Assembly (NCBI RefSeq): GCF_024298965.1
Contig: NZ_CP085193.1
Span: 3,038,001 to 3,102,000 of the forward strand
Length of the DNA: 64,000 bases
Direction of reading: 5' to 3'
Origin: Streptomyces rapamycinicus NRRL 5491
Lineage (GTDB): Bacteria > Actinomycetota > Actinomycetes > Streptomycetales > Streptomycetaceae
Below the pieces are notes generated by a model. It had not been told where the DNA came from. It did no database searches and worked only from the letters and a program-made list of their open reading frames with translations. The translations under genes were made by a program, and so were the position numbers. Every line of letters starts with the position of its first letter. Within the stretch, counting starts at the first letter, position 1. This document shows positions 18,508-26,627 of the stretch, one piece after another.

Positions 18508-20850
18508 TCAATCGATGAGGTCGAGGGCGGTGGTGACGATGCTGTCCGTGTCGATGCGGTGGTAGCGGTAGACGTCCTCGATCGCCCCGGACTGGCCGAA
18601 CCGGGTCACGCCGAGGGTGCTGACGGGAACGTTCTGGATCGTGCTCAGGAAAGCCAGGGTGTGGGGATGCCCGTCCAGGACGGTGACCAGCGGGGTGGCC
18701 CGGTCGAGGGGAAAGACCTGGTCGAGGATCCAGGCCGGGTCGTCCGACAGGCCGCGACGGGCCTGGAGTGCGCGGAAGAGTAGGTCCGGGCTGGTCACGC
18801 ACACAACGTCGGCGCCATGCCCGAGGGCGGCGAGCCGGTCGGCGGCGGCCAGGGCCTCCGGGACCAAAGCGCCCATCGCGGCGAGTGTCACCACGGGCTT
18901 CTCGTACTGCCGCAGCCGGTAGGCCCCGGCGGTCACATGTCGGCGACGGCGTTCGCGAGCGGCCGGGTCGCTGGGCACCGCGGCTGTCGACTGGTCGATG
19001 GGTCGGGTCGACAGCCGCAGATAGGCCGACGTGCCCTCTGGGCTGGCCAAGTTGCCGAGTGCGGCGAGCAGGCACCATTCGGTGTCGATCGCGAACGCCG
19101 GCTCATAGGTGACGCAGCCGGGCTGTTCAATGCCCAGCGAGGGGGTGGTGATCGACTGGTGGGCGCCGCCCTCCGGGGCGAGGGTGACACCGGAGGGGGT
19201 GCCGACCAAGATCGATTGGCCACCGGCATAGATGCCGAACGACCAAGGCTCCAGGGCCCGGTTGACGAAGGGATCGTAGACGACGCCGATCGGCAGCAGC
19301 GGCTGGCCCCACCGACTCCAGGTGGCGCCCAGCTCGCCGAGGAGACCGACCAGGTTGGTCTCCGCGATGCCCAGCTCCACGTGCTGACCGGTCGGCTGCT
19401 CACGCCACTGCAGGATGGTCTCGGCGTCGTCGGCGAACCAGTTGGGGCGCTCGGCCGGGGACCACACACCGACCTTGTTGAGCCAGCCGCCGAGGTTGGT
19501 GGTGGAGCTGACGTCCGGGCTGACGGTCACGATCCGGGCGGCCGCCTCCGGCGCCCGCCGGGTGAGATCCAGCAGGACGCGGCCGAGAGCCTGCTGAGTG
19601 TTCCCGATGCCGGTAGGGGCCGGGCGCGCGAGGTCGGCGGGAACGGCAGGGGGCTTTTGGGGCGCCTGTTCGGGGCGGTGCAGCCGCTGGGCGGCCGCCG
19701 CGCACAGGGCCGCTTCCGCCGAACCCGCACCGAAACGCGTCCACGGGTCGTCGAGATCGGTTCCCAGGCGGTCAGCCAGTGCACTCATCTGGTCGGCAGT
19801 CAGGAGCGAGGAGTGGTTTTGCGGGTGGCCCTCGGTGGGCAGCCCGTAGCCCTTCACCGTGTACGCGAAGATCACGGTCGGGCGGGTGTCGTCGACACCG
19901 GCGAACGCATCCGACAGCGCGCCGATGTCGTGGCCGCCCAGGTTGCGCAGCGCCGCCAGGAGCGAGGCGTCGTCCAGGGGGGCGATGAGGTCGGCGATCG
20001 GCCCGGCGGTCGAGCCGGTGCCGGGCAAGCGCTCGCGCAGCTCGTCGGCGGAGCAGCGCAGCAGGCGCTGGTATTCGGGGTTGCCCATGGCATCGATACG
20101 AGCGCGCAGGGCCTCGCCGCCGGGCCGGGTGAACAACCCCTGCAGGAGATGCCCGTACTTGAGGGTGATGACCTGCCACCCGGCCGCGGCGAACATACCC
20201 TGCAGCTTGTCCGCGGCGATGCCGGGGATGACCCGGTCGAGGGACTGCCGGTTGAGGTCGACGACCCACACCGCTTCGCCCAGGCCCGGCACCATCGGAT
20301 CCTGGATGGCTTCCCAGATCGCGCCTTCGTCCAGCTCGGCGTCGCCGAGCAGGGAGTACTGGCGCCCCCTCCCGGCACCGCCGAAGCGCCCCTCCACGTA
20401 ACGCCGGGCGAGAGCGCCCCACAGGGGAGCGGTGGCGCCGATACCGACCGAACCGGTGGAGTAGTCGGCCGGGTCGGGGTCCTTGGAACGACTGGGGTAG
20501 CTCTGCAGGCCACCGAAGGCGCGCAGCGTGGTCAGGTAGGACTCGTCCAGCTCGCCCAGCAAGTAGTTGATCGCGTGCAACACCGGTGAGGCATGAGGCT
20601 TGACCGACACCCGGTCCTCGGCAGTCAGCGCGTGAAACCACAGCGCCGTCATGATCGAGGTCATCGAGGCACTGGATGCCTGGTGACCGCCCACCTTCAG
20701 CCCCGAAGGGTTCGGTCGCACCCGGTTGGCGTGATCGATGATCGCGGTGGACAGCCACAGCACCCGCTGTTCGACCGACTCCAGCGCAACAAGCTCCTCC
20801 GCCTGGGCAGGACCGCCGCTGCCGCCGGCCGACCTTGGTTCCGCCACCAT
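18508..20850 (-). CDS. Transketolase / pyruvate dehydrogenase E1-like ThDP enzyme
   Basis: A 780-residue thiamine-diphosphate enzyme resembling homodimeric PDH E1 (AceE) and related transketolase-like proteins. N-terminal VGGHQASSASMTSIMTALWF and KPHASPVLHAINYLLG, ThDP-Mg motif GDAELDEGAIWEAIQDP followed by VVDLNRQSLD, pyrimidine-domain HVELGIAETNLVGLLGELG, and a C-terminal transketolase-type domain (RRHVTAGAYRLRQYEKP, VVCVTSPDLLFRA). Start 20850 is chosen because GGAGG lies 9 nt upstream. AceE proteins are nearer 900 residues, so this is a shorter relative. No E2 or lipoyl gene is nearby; the substrate 2-oxo acid or ketose is unknown. Confidence 0.78.
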   Translation of the reverse strand: MVAEPRSAGGSGGPAQAEELVALESVEQRVLWLSTAIIDHANRVRPNPSGLKVGGHQASSASMTSIMTALWFHALTAEDRVSVKPHASPVLHAINYLLGELDESYLTTLRAFGGLQSYPSRSKDPDPADYSTGSVGIGATAPLWGALARRYVEGRFGGAGRGRQYSLLGDAELDEGAIWEAIQDPMVPGLGEAVWVVDLNRQSLDRVIPGIAADKLQGMFAAAGWQVITLKYGHLLQGLFTRPGGEALRARIDAMGNPEYQRLLRCSADELRERLPGTGSTAGPIADLIAPLDDASLLAALRNLGGHDIGALSDAFAGVDDTRPTVIFAYTVKGYGLPTEGHPQNHSSLLTADQMSALADRLGTDLDDPWTRFGAGSAEAALCAAAAQRLHRPEQAPQKPPAVPADLARPAPTGIGNTQQALGRVLLDLTRRAPEAAARIVTVSPDVSSTTNLGGWLNKVGVWSPAERPNWFADDAETILQWREQPTGQHVELGIAETNLVGLLGELGATWSRWGQPLLPIGVVYDPFVNRALEPWSFGIYAGGQSILVGTPSGVTLAPEGGAHQSITTPSLGIEQPGCVTYEPAFAIDTEWCLLAALGNLASPEGTSAYLRLSTRPIDQSTAAVPSDPAARERRRRHVTAGAYRLRQYEKPVVTLAAMGALVPEALAAADRLAALGHGADVVCVTSPDLLFRALQARRGLSDDPAWILDQVFPLDRATPLVTVLDGHPHTLAFLSTIQNVPVSTLGVTRFGQSGAIEDVYRYHRIDTDSIVTTALDLID

Positions 20851-21021
20851 CACAGACCACCTCCGCATTCGGCACCATGCCTTAGGGAATTCGCGTTATG
20901 CTCCGCCAGAAGGCGGGCAACTCCGCGACTGCACAGGATGTGCCTTTTAGATCGAGCATTCTGCTTGAATTCGGGCCACCTGATCGGCTGGCCCAGGGCG
21001 CTGGACCGGTTCGCACCGGCC

Positions 21022-21576
21022 TTAATACGCGGCCCTGTCACGTGCCTTGGCTGACGGCAGAGAGTCGACTGCTCGCAGGACATCCGTCAGCCATACGACC
21101 TGCCCGTCGAACTGTGACAGCTTCCAGGGCCATACCCACCGGTATGCCTTGTGCTCCCAGTTGAGAGTGAGCCGGCGTTGACTCGTGCAGGCCAAAAAAG
21201 TGTGCACGGTCCAGTCCGGCCCGCCACGAGGGTCGGCGAGACGCAGCGTGGGGCCCGCGGTCAGCTGCTCCAGAGCGCGGGCGGGCAGCAGAGTCTCCTC
21301 CCAGATCTCCTGGATGGCTTGCCGTACCGGGTCGCTGTCAGCGTCCAGATATCCGGTGATGCAGTGCCACAAGCCCGCATCATGCTGGACAGTTCCACTG
21401 CGCTTGAACAACCCGATGCGCCCTCGCCACATGAGGATGACGGCGACCACCTGCCGCTGAGACCTGGGGCGACCGGACGCATTCAGGGACTGTGCCCCTT
21501 GTGAAGCCTGGGAGACCACCCCGCGACCACCGCCTTCGGTACGGACCCCCGGGGAGGGCCCGACGCGCTTCTTCAT
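21022..21576 (-). CDS. Nudix-fold hydrolase, divergent Nudix box
   Basis: A 184-residue protein. QVVAVILMWRGRIGLFKRSG, WHCITGYLDADSDPVRQAIQ followed by EIWEETLL form the Nudix core. The box departs from GX5EX7REUXEEXGU: the first Glu is Ser, the Arg is Gln and the Gly is Leu, though the EIWEE metal ligands remain. The C-terminus EHKAYRWVWPWKLSQFDG resembles NTP pyrophosphohydrolases that end with a Trp-rich helix. The first ~35 residues are low-complexity and the true start may be further in. Substrate unknown. Confidence 0.65.
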   Translation of the reverse strand: MKKRVGPSPGVRTEGGGRGVVSQASQGAQSLNASGRPRSQRQVVAVILMWRGRIGLFKRSGTVQHDAGLWHCITGYLDADSDPVRQAIQEIWEETLLPARALEQLTAGPTLRLADPRGGPDWTVHTFLACTSQRRLTLNWEHKAYRWVWPWKLSQFDGQVVWLTDVLRAVDSLPSAKARDRAAY

Positions 21577-21736
21577 CTGGTGCCTCCTTCATGCGACGGC
21601 CTGGACCCTGCAAAAGTCCCCTTGCGGGCAGGAGCTCTTCGCGTTTCTGATCACCACCGGACGCCGTGCCCCGTGAAAGCACGAGGTGTGACACGCTCTG
21701 AGGCAACCTCGCGTGCCGCCGGTCCGTTCACGTCGT

Positions 21737-23302
21737 TCACCGGATGCGGCTCTCGCTCCCGGCCCATGCCTTGTCCCGCAACACAAACTTCTGGGTCTTT
21801 CCGGTGGAGGTCTTCGGCAACTCGGTGAACGTGACCGTCTTCGGCGCTTTGAACCGGGCCAGCCTGCCCCGCACATGCTCGATGATCTCCGCCTCGGTGG
21901 CTGTAGCGCCTTCCCGCAGGCTCACATAGGCGGCAGGGACCTCACCCCAGCGCTCGTCCGGCACGGCGATCACCGCCACCTCCAGTACCGCCGGATGATC
22001 CATGATCGCCTGCTCCACCTCGACCGACGCGATGTTCTCCCCACCCGAGACGATCACGTCCTTCGAGCGGTCACGCAGCTCCACGTACCCGTCGGGGTGC
22101 AGGATCCCGATGTCCCCGGTCCGGAACCATCCGTCCGGCACCGCTGCCAGGGTGGCCTCCGGGTCGTCGAGGTAGCCGAGCATGAGGTTGTTGCCCCGCA
22201 ACGCGATCTGCCCCGTGGTGACACCGTCCGCGGGGACGTCCGTGCCGTCGTCCGCGATAACCCGCGGCACACACGAGATCATGTTCCCGACGCCCTGGCG
22301 CGCCTTGAGCCGCGCTTGTGCCGCGGCGTCGCGGTCGTTCCACTCCGGGCGCCAGTCGCACAGCATCGCTGGGCCGTAAGTCTCGGTCAGCCCGTACAGG
22401 TGCGTGACCTCGAACCCCAGCGCCGCCATCCGCCGCAGGATCGCCGGCGACGGCGGCGCCCCACCGGTGGCGATCCGCACCGTGCGGTCCAGTGGCGCGG
22501 CCTCTTGGGCGTACGCGATCATCGACAGCACCGTCGGCGCCCCGTTGAGGTGCGTGACGCCCTCCTCCCGGAGCAGTCGCCAGATCTCCGCCGGATTCAC
22601 CTTCGGCAGGCAGACGTGCGTCCCAGCCGCCGCGGTCACGGCCCACGGGAACGTCCATCCGTTGCAGTGGAACATCGGCAGCGTCCACAGGTGCACGCTC
22701 GACGGCGTCAGTCCGGTGTGTCCCACCATCGCCACGGCCTGGAGGAACGCGCCCCGGTGGTGGTACATCACGCCCTTCGGGCGGCCCGTGGTCCCCGAGG
22801 TGTAGTTGATCGACAGCAGCGCCCGTTCGTCGGTCGGGGTCAGGTGCAGCGGCTCCGCCGCGGCCAGCAGATCCTCGTATTCCCGCCCCGCCCTGATCCG
22901 GTGCGGTGGGGCGTCCAGCCGGGCGAGGGCCTCGTCCACCAACGCGTCGAACGACGGGTCGTGGACCAGCACTGACACCTTGGAGTGCTCCAGGATGTAG
23001 GCCACCTCGCCCGCCGACAGCCGGGTGTTCACCGCGACCAGCGGCACCCCCGCCCACACCACCCCGTAGTGCGCCTCCAGCGACACATGCGTGTTCGGTG
23101 CCAGCACCGCCACCGGACGTCCCCCGGCCAACGAGGCCAACCCGCCCGCCAACCGCTGACACCGATCACGCAGCTCCGCATAGGTCCACCGGGACGGCCC
23201 ATCCACCACCGCGACCCGATCCCCATGCGCCGCCGCAGCACGATCCAGATACGACGTCGGGGTCAACGGCTCGAAGGACAAGGAGCCCAGGTCGCGGGTC
23301 AT
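21737..23302 (-). CDS. AMP-dependent acyl-CoA synthetase (about 520-residue type)
   Basis: Adenylate-forming ligase that activates a carboxylic acid to its CoA thioester. P-loop-like LLSINYTSGTTGRPKGVMYH, then LYGLTETYGPAMLC, GWFRTGDIGILHPDGYVELR and the C-terminal catalytic lysine region LPKTSTGKTQKFVLRDKAW. 521 residues, N-terminus SFEPLTPTSYLDRAAAAHGD. It differs in length and sequence from the 609-residue ligases of copies B and E. Its ATG overlaps the stop of the 35-residue ECH1 stub of copy D, so it is read from the copy D promoter and replaces the missing genes there. Confidence 0.92.
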   Translation of the reverse strand: MTRDLGSLSFEPLTPTSYLDRAAAAHGDRVAVVDGPSRWTYAELRDRCQRLAGGLASLAGGRPVAVLAPNTHVSLEAHYGVVWAGVPLVAVNTRLSAGEVAYILEHSKVSVLVHDPSFDALVDEALARLDAPPHRIRAGREYEDLLAAAEPLHLTPTDERALLSINYTSGTTGRPKGVMYHHRGAFLQAVAMVGHTGLTPSSVHLWTLPMFHCNGWTFPWAVTAAAGTHVCLPKVNPAEIWRLLREEGVTHLNGAPTVLSMIAYAQEAAPLDRTVRIATGGAPPSPAILRRMAALGFEVTHLYGLTETYGPAMLCDWRPEWNDRDAAAQARLKARQGVGNMISCVPRVIADDGTDVPADGVTTGQIALRGNNLMLGYLDDPEATLAAVPDGWFRTGDIGILHPDGYVELRDRSKDVIVSGGENIASVEVEQAIMDHPAVLEVAVIAVPDERWGEVPAAYVSLREGATATEAEIIEHVRGRLARFKAPKTVTFTELPKTSTGKTQKFVLRDKAWAGSESRIR

Positions 23303-23406
23303 CGCACCGCTCCGTGTACCGGGCCGCCGGTCGTGATCTGGAGGATGCCGTTGTCGTGGCGTTCGGTGAGGACGTTGCCGGTGCCGTGGTTGTAGAGGTC
23401 GGTCAT
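23299..23406 (-). pseudogene. ECH1 stub (copy D)
   Basis: A 35-residue remnant, MTDLYNHGTGNVLTERHDNG then ILQITTGGPVHGAVR, against MSDLYQHGTGDILVERHDNG in copy B. After ILQIT the hydratase is gone. ATGA overlaps join it to the monooxygenase on one side and to the acyl-CoA ligase on the other, so it may now serve only to couple translation. Confidence 0.85.
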
Positions 23407-24584
23407 CGGCTGGTCTCCTTGTGGTGGCTGGGGTTGTGGGTGTCGTTGAACTGGCGGAGTGCTTCTTCGTGGGCGGGGCGGGCGGCTCGGATCTCGGCGA
23501 GTACGTCGTCGGCCGGGCGCACGACGTTGCGGGGGTGTTTGAAGCGGGGGATGACGTACTTGCCGAAGAGTTCGATCGAGCGCATCAGCTGGTCGTGGGG
23601 CAGGCTGTCGACACGCAGGACGAGTGCTTCGACGCCCATGTCCGCGTATCGCTGTACGTGTTCGATGCAGTGCTCGGGGTCGCCGACCATGAAGCCCTGG
23701 GAGTGTTCGAACATGTACTCTTCGTCGTTGAAGTCGATGTCCTTGACGGCGCCCATGTAGGCGTAGTCCTTCGACAGCTTCGACAGGCGCTCGTATGCGT
23801 CGGTGGACAGCTTGGCCATCTCGAACAGGGGCTTCGCCTCGAGGCGGGCCTGGGCAGTGGTCTCGGCGCAGTGCATACCACCGGCGACCGCGACCATCTT
23901 GCGCGGCGTGATCGGGTGGGGGTGGTTGGTGGCGGCGAGAGTGTCGTCGTAGAGCTTGACCATGTTCTCGACGAGGTCGAACCCGAGGTAGAGGCCGCCC
24001 ATGATGGCGCCGATACCCATCGTGGCGGCCGTCTCGACCGAGCTCGGGCTGCCGGCGGCAGCCGAAAGGGGCGGGTAGGGGCCCTGCAGGGGCTTGGGGA
24101 CCAGGCTGCGCGGCGGAATCTTGTAGTGCTCGCCCACGTACGAGAACACGTCGTTGAGGAACGCGCTGCGGATCAGCTCGATGCCCTCACGCCACTGGGC
24201 CTTGTTCTCGGACGGGTCCACCTCAAACGCGCGCAGGGCGAGCGTGGTGTTGCCGCGCCCGGTACCAAGCTCGACACGGCCGTTGGACAGGATGTCCTCG
24301 GTCGCCACACGCTCCGCGACGCGCAGCGCATGGTTCATCCGCGTCGGCAGCAGCGTCACCAGGTGGATGAACCGCATCCGGCTCGTCAGAGCCATCAGGT
24401 ACGGGTAAAGCACTTCCGGAGCGGAGACCGAAGCCGTACCCAGAGCAACATGCTGCTCGGAACTACCGAAGGCATCGAAGCCAACCCGCTCCGCAAGCAG
24501 AACCTCCTCCACAAGCTCCCGGTAGCGGTGCTCATGCGTAAGCCCGACCGGGGTGTCCCCCTCAGACATGAGGATGAAGTCCAT
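23403..24584 (-). CDS. LLM-class flavin-dependent monooxygenase (copy D)
   Basis: A 393-residue luciferase-like monooxygenase, the near-duplicate of copies A and B. Differences seen are ETAATMG instead of ETAASMG and a different C-terminal tail, THNPSHHKETSR against THNLAQKETVR. Same start context GGAAGGGTCGGT-ATG. It lacks its own hydratases and reductase; the flavin reductase at 25066 on the opposite strand or that of copy B could supply reduced flavin. Cotranscribed with the ECH1 stub and the 521-residue ligase. Confidence 0.9.
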   Translation of the reverse strand: MDFILMSEGDTPVGLTHEHRYRELVEEVLLAERVGFDAFGSSEQHVALGTASVSAPEVLYPYLMALTSRMRFIHLVTLLPTRMNHALRVAERVATEDILSNGRVELGTGRGNTTLALRAFEVDPSENKAQWREGIELIRSAFLNDVFSYVGEHYKIPPRSLVPKPLQGPYPPLSAAAGSPSSVETAATMGIGAIMGGLYLGFDLVENMVKLYDDTLAATNHPHPITPRKMVAVAGGMHCAETTAQARLEAKPLFEMAKLSTDAYERLSKLSKDYAYMGAVKDIDFNDEEYMFEHSQGFMVGDPEHCIEHVQRYADMGVEALVLRVDSLPHDQLMRSIELFGKYVIPRFKHPRNVVRPADDVLAEIRAARPAHEEALRQFNDTHNPSHHKETSR

Positions 24585-24650
24585 ACCGACCCTTCCGTCA
24601 AATGTTAGTGGGCGATAACGTAGGGCGTAGCCCAGCCCAGGTCAAGGCCC
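23432..24650 (-). repeat. Homogenised 1.2-kb block, copy D
   Basis: Direct repeat of 1818-3037 and inverted repeat of 33984-35202, covering the monooxygenase gene and its promoter back to just before the -35 element. Flanks on both sides are unrelated. Confidence 0.9.
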
Positions 24651-24683
24651 CAGGAAGAGTGACGGGCGTTACCTTGTGATAAC
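24595..24683 (-). promoter_or_regulatory. Copy D promoter with paired operators
   Basis: Minus strand: TTGACC, 17-bp spacer, TACGTT. The proximal operator GTTA-N8-TAAC at 24604-24619 has the same sequence as in copies A and B. The distal one at 24668-24683 (GTTACCTTGTGATAAC) keeps the ends but has a different centre. Confidence 0.7.
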
Positions 24684-24802
24684 AACAGAGGTCGACCGGG
24701 CGCGCACGGGAGGGGCCGCGACCAGAGCGACCCCGGTCACATCGCGATCGACAGCCACACAGGGCCGCACAGGCGGCCGCGGACTGACGCGACTCCCGCT
24801 TC

Positions 24803-24900
24803 GTTACTGCACACTAACGGATTCACCTCTTCATCCGGGGACTTGACCGCACTCAGGCCACGTCATATGTTATTCGCCAATAACATTCGAGGAAGGATCG
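24803..24900 (+). promoter_or_regulatory. Copy C promoter with paired operators
   Basis: TTGACC at 24843-24848, 17-bp spacer, TATGTT at 24866-24871. The proximal operator at 24869-24884 is the most symmetric of the set, GTTATTCGCCAATAAC with 6-bp arms. The distal operator GTTACTGCACACTAAC is at 24803-24818. The RBS GAGGAAGG follows. Confidence 0.7.
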
Positions 24901-24902
24901 AC

Positions 24903-25073
24903 ATGGACGTCATCGTCATGACTGAGGGGGACATCCCGACCGGGCTCGCACGTGAGCACCGTTACCGAGGGCCGGTCGAGGAGGCGCCACTCGCGGCGCA
25001 CGTCGACGTTGATGCCTTCGGCGGCTACCACGACCCCGCCGTCCGAGCTGTCCGCGAGGTGTGGAATGGCTGA
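24903..25073 (+). pseudogene. Monooxygenase/ECH2 fusion remnant (copy C)
   Basis: A 56-residue frame. It begins MDVIVMTEGDIPTGLAREHR, parallel to MDFILMSEGDTPVGLTHEHR of the monooxygenases, and continues to VDVDAFGG. It ends DPAVRAVREVWNG, matching the ECH2 C-terminus DPAARAAREGFHG of copy B. An in-frame deletion has thus removed most of the monooxygenase, all of ECH1 and nearly all of ECH2 (over 2.5 kb by comparison with copy B). The stop still overlaps the reductase ATG. Its sequence is diverged from copies A, B and D, so it is an older cassette. Confidence 0.82.
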
Positions 25074-25566
25074 TCAAGTCCAGGGGCTGGACGCGGCTGC
25101 CTTCCGTTCGGCGTTGGCCCAATTCCCTGCCGGCGTGACGATCGTGACGACCCGAAGTGCCGGGGGCACCCCGCATGGGTTCACCGCGAGTTCCTTCGCG
25201 GCGCTGTCGCTCGATCCACCACTTGTTCTGGTGTGCCTGGACCAAGGAGCGGACTGCTTCCCAGCTTTCATAGCGGCTGAGCAGTTCGTCGTGAACATCG
25301 TGACGCCCGCGCATGCGAAGTTGGCCAAGAGGTTCGCCACGAAGGGCGAGGACAAGTTCGCACACGGAAGCTTCGAGTCCGACGAGGGCGGACACCCGAT
25401 ACTGCCCGACGCCGCGGCGGTCATCCGCTGCGAGCTGGAGCAAGCCATCCCCGGCGGAGATCACGTCATTCTCATCGGTCGCGTGCACGACGCGCGCGTA
25501 GGCAGCGGCAAGCCGGTGATGTGGTACCGCGGTGATTTCCTCCACCTCGGGCAGAGCGTCAAATGA
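25066..25566 (+). CDS. Flavin reductase (copy C)
   Basis: Complete 166-residue FMN-binding split-barrel flavin reductase: PAGVTIVTTRSAGGTPHGFT, ASSFAALSLDPPLVLVCLDQ, NIVTPAHAKLAKRFATKGED and PGGDHVILIGRVHDARVGSG. Start at ATGGCTGATCAAG, overlapping the remnant ORF stop as ECH2 and reductase overlap in copies A and B. With the copy C promoter intact and only a 56-codon leader in front, it should still be expressed and may serve the copy D monooxygenase next door. Confidence 0.9.
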   Translation: MADQVQGLDAAAFRSALAQFPAGVTIVTTRSAGGTPHGFTASSFAALSLDPPLVLVCLDQGADCFPAFIAAEQFVVNIVTPAHAKLAKRFATKGEDKFAHGSFESDEGGHPILPDAAAVIRCELEQAIPGGDHVILIGRVHDARVGSGKPVMWYRGDFLHLGQSVK

Positions 25567-25677
25567 ATGACATCGGCCCCGGCTCATCAGCTCCGGTGGA
25601 TCGCACGAGTGGTTCATCCACGCGCGGCGCGCGGTGTGGTGGAACCCTCCGCTCGGGCCGTACTGCGGGGCCGTCCG

Positions 25678-26043
25678 GTGAGTGATTCCGTGGAGATCGA
25701 CCTCGTGAAGATCGGGAACGTGCTGCACCCGGTGGCCGACATCGACGCCGCCGTGCGCTTCTACACCGACACCTTCGGCCTGGCCACGAAGTTCGTCGAC
25801 GGCGACCGCTACGCCGCCCTCGACGCCGGCAGCACCACGTTGGCCCTGACCGGCCCGGCCGAGGACGTCACCGGTGGGGTGCCCGCGGCGTCGTTCAAGG
25901 TCCCCGACGTGACCTCGGCGCTCACCGCCCTCGTACAAGGCGGCGGATCCGTCGTCCGGGAGCCCGAGCAGGGCCCGCACGAGGTCCGGGCCGTGGCCCG
26001 GGACCCATGGGGCAACACCGTAGTGATCTACGGGCCGCGGTAG
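25678..26043 (+). CDS. VOC-superfamily (glyoxalase/dioxygenase-fold) protein
   Basis: A single-domain, 121-residue vicinal-oxygen-chelate protein: VLHPVADIDAAVRFYTDTFG, FVDGDRYAALDAGSTTLALT, and a C-terminal VARDPWGNTVVIYGPR. The GTG at 25678 (VSDSVEIDLVKIGN) fits the family's N-terminus; the frame is open further up to the reductase stop, but that stretch resembles the reductase/ligase spacer of copy B and is not VOC-like. Putative metal ligands are H24-like and E/D positions that I cannot assign firmly. Function unknown; it sits downstream of the copy C reductase and may be cotranscribed. Confidence 0.78.
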   Translation: MSDSVEIDLVKIGNVLHPVADIDAAVRFYTDTFGLATKFVDGDRYAALDAGSTTLALTGPAEDVTGGVPAASFKVPDVTSALTALVQGGGSVVREPEQGPHEVRAVARDPWGNTVVIYGPR

Positions 26044-26236
26044 CGGTCAGCCCGGTAGCGGGTCGGCCTCCGCCGTGCCCCGGACCGAGACGTCGGGTGC
26101 CATGGACATTCCTGTTCGTGTCCCTCCCCGGCCGTCGGCCAGATCCCAGATCCTTCGCGCGCCGGAACGACCTGCGCGTCCGAGGCACCAACGCCGGCCG
26201 ACCGCGTCACCCGCCCTCCAAGCCCGGAAGGTTTCC

Positions 26237-26623
26237 GTGCACCCCGTCTTCCCCTCACCCTCACCCTCACCCGATCACCCGCCGGCACCGGACCCATCGC
26301 TCGATGCCCTCCAACTGCGGCACGGTGAAAGTCTCCGCGAAACCACGCGTCGTGCCCGGCGTGCATTCGTTGCCGCCAACACCGTCCCTCTTGCCGTCGG
26401 CATCGCGCTGTCCTTGCTGACCGCCGTTCCCGCGGTTCATGTGTACGGGCACATCACCTTCGGCCTCGTCTGGGGCGTCCTTCAATGCGGCCTCTTCGTC
26501 GCCACCGTGTGGGTGTACGAGGCGCGATGCACAGCCTGCGATCCCGTCGAGCGGGCCCGGACCTCCGGCATGCCCCAGGCCGAGACGTCGGGTGCGTCCG
26601 CCGTCGATGATCCCTGGCGGTGA
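26237..26623 (+). CDS. DUF485-like small membrane protein
   Basis: A 128-residue protein with two predicted membrane helices (NTVPLAVGIALSLLTAVPAV and ITFGLVWGVLQCGLFVATVW) after a Pro-rich N-terminus. DUF485 proteins typically precede acetate/pyruvate-type sodium:solute symporters, and one follows 4 nt downstream. GTG at 26237 is chosen because CGGAAGG lies 6 nt upstream. Role is probably as an accessory subunit of the symporter. Assignment rests on size, topology and neighbour, since the DUF485 sequence motif is weak. Confidence 0.6.
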   Translation: MHPVFPSPSPSPDHPPAPDPSLDALQLRHGESLRETTRRARRAFVAANTVPLAVGIALSLLTAVPAVHVYGHITFGLVWGVLQCGLFVATVWVYEARCTACDPVERARTSGMPQAETSGASAVDDPWR

Positions 26624-26627
26624 AGCG

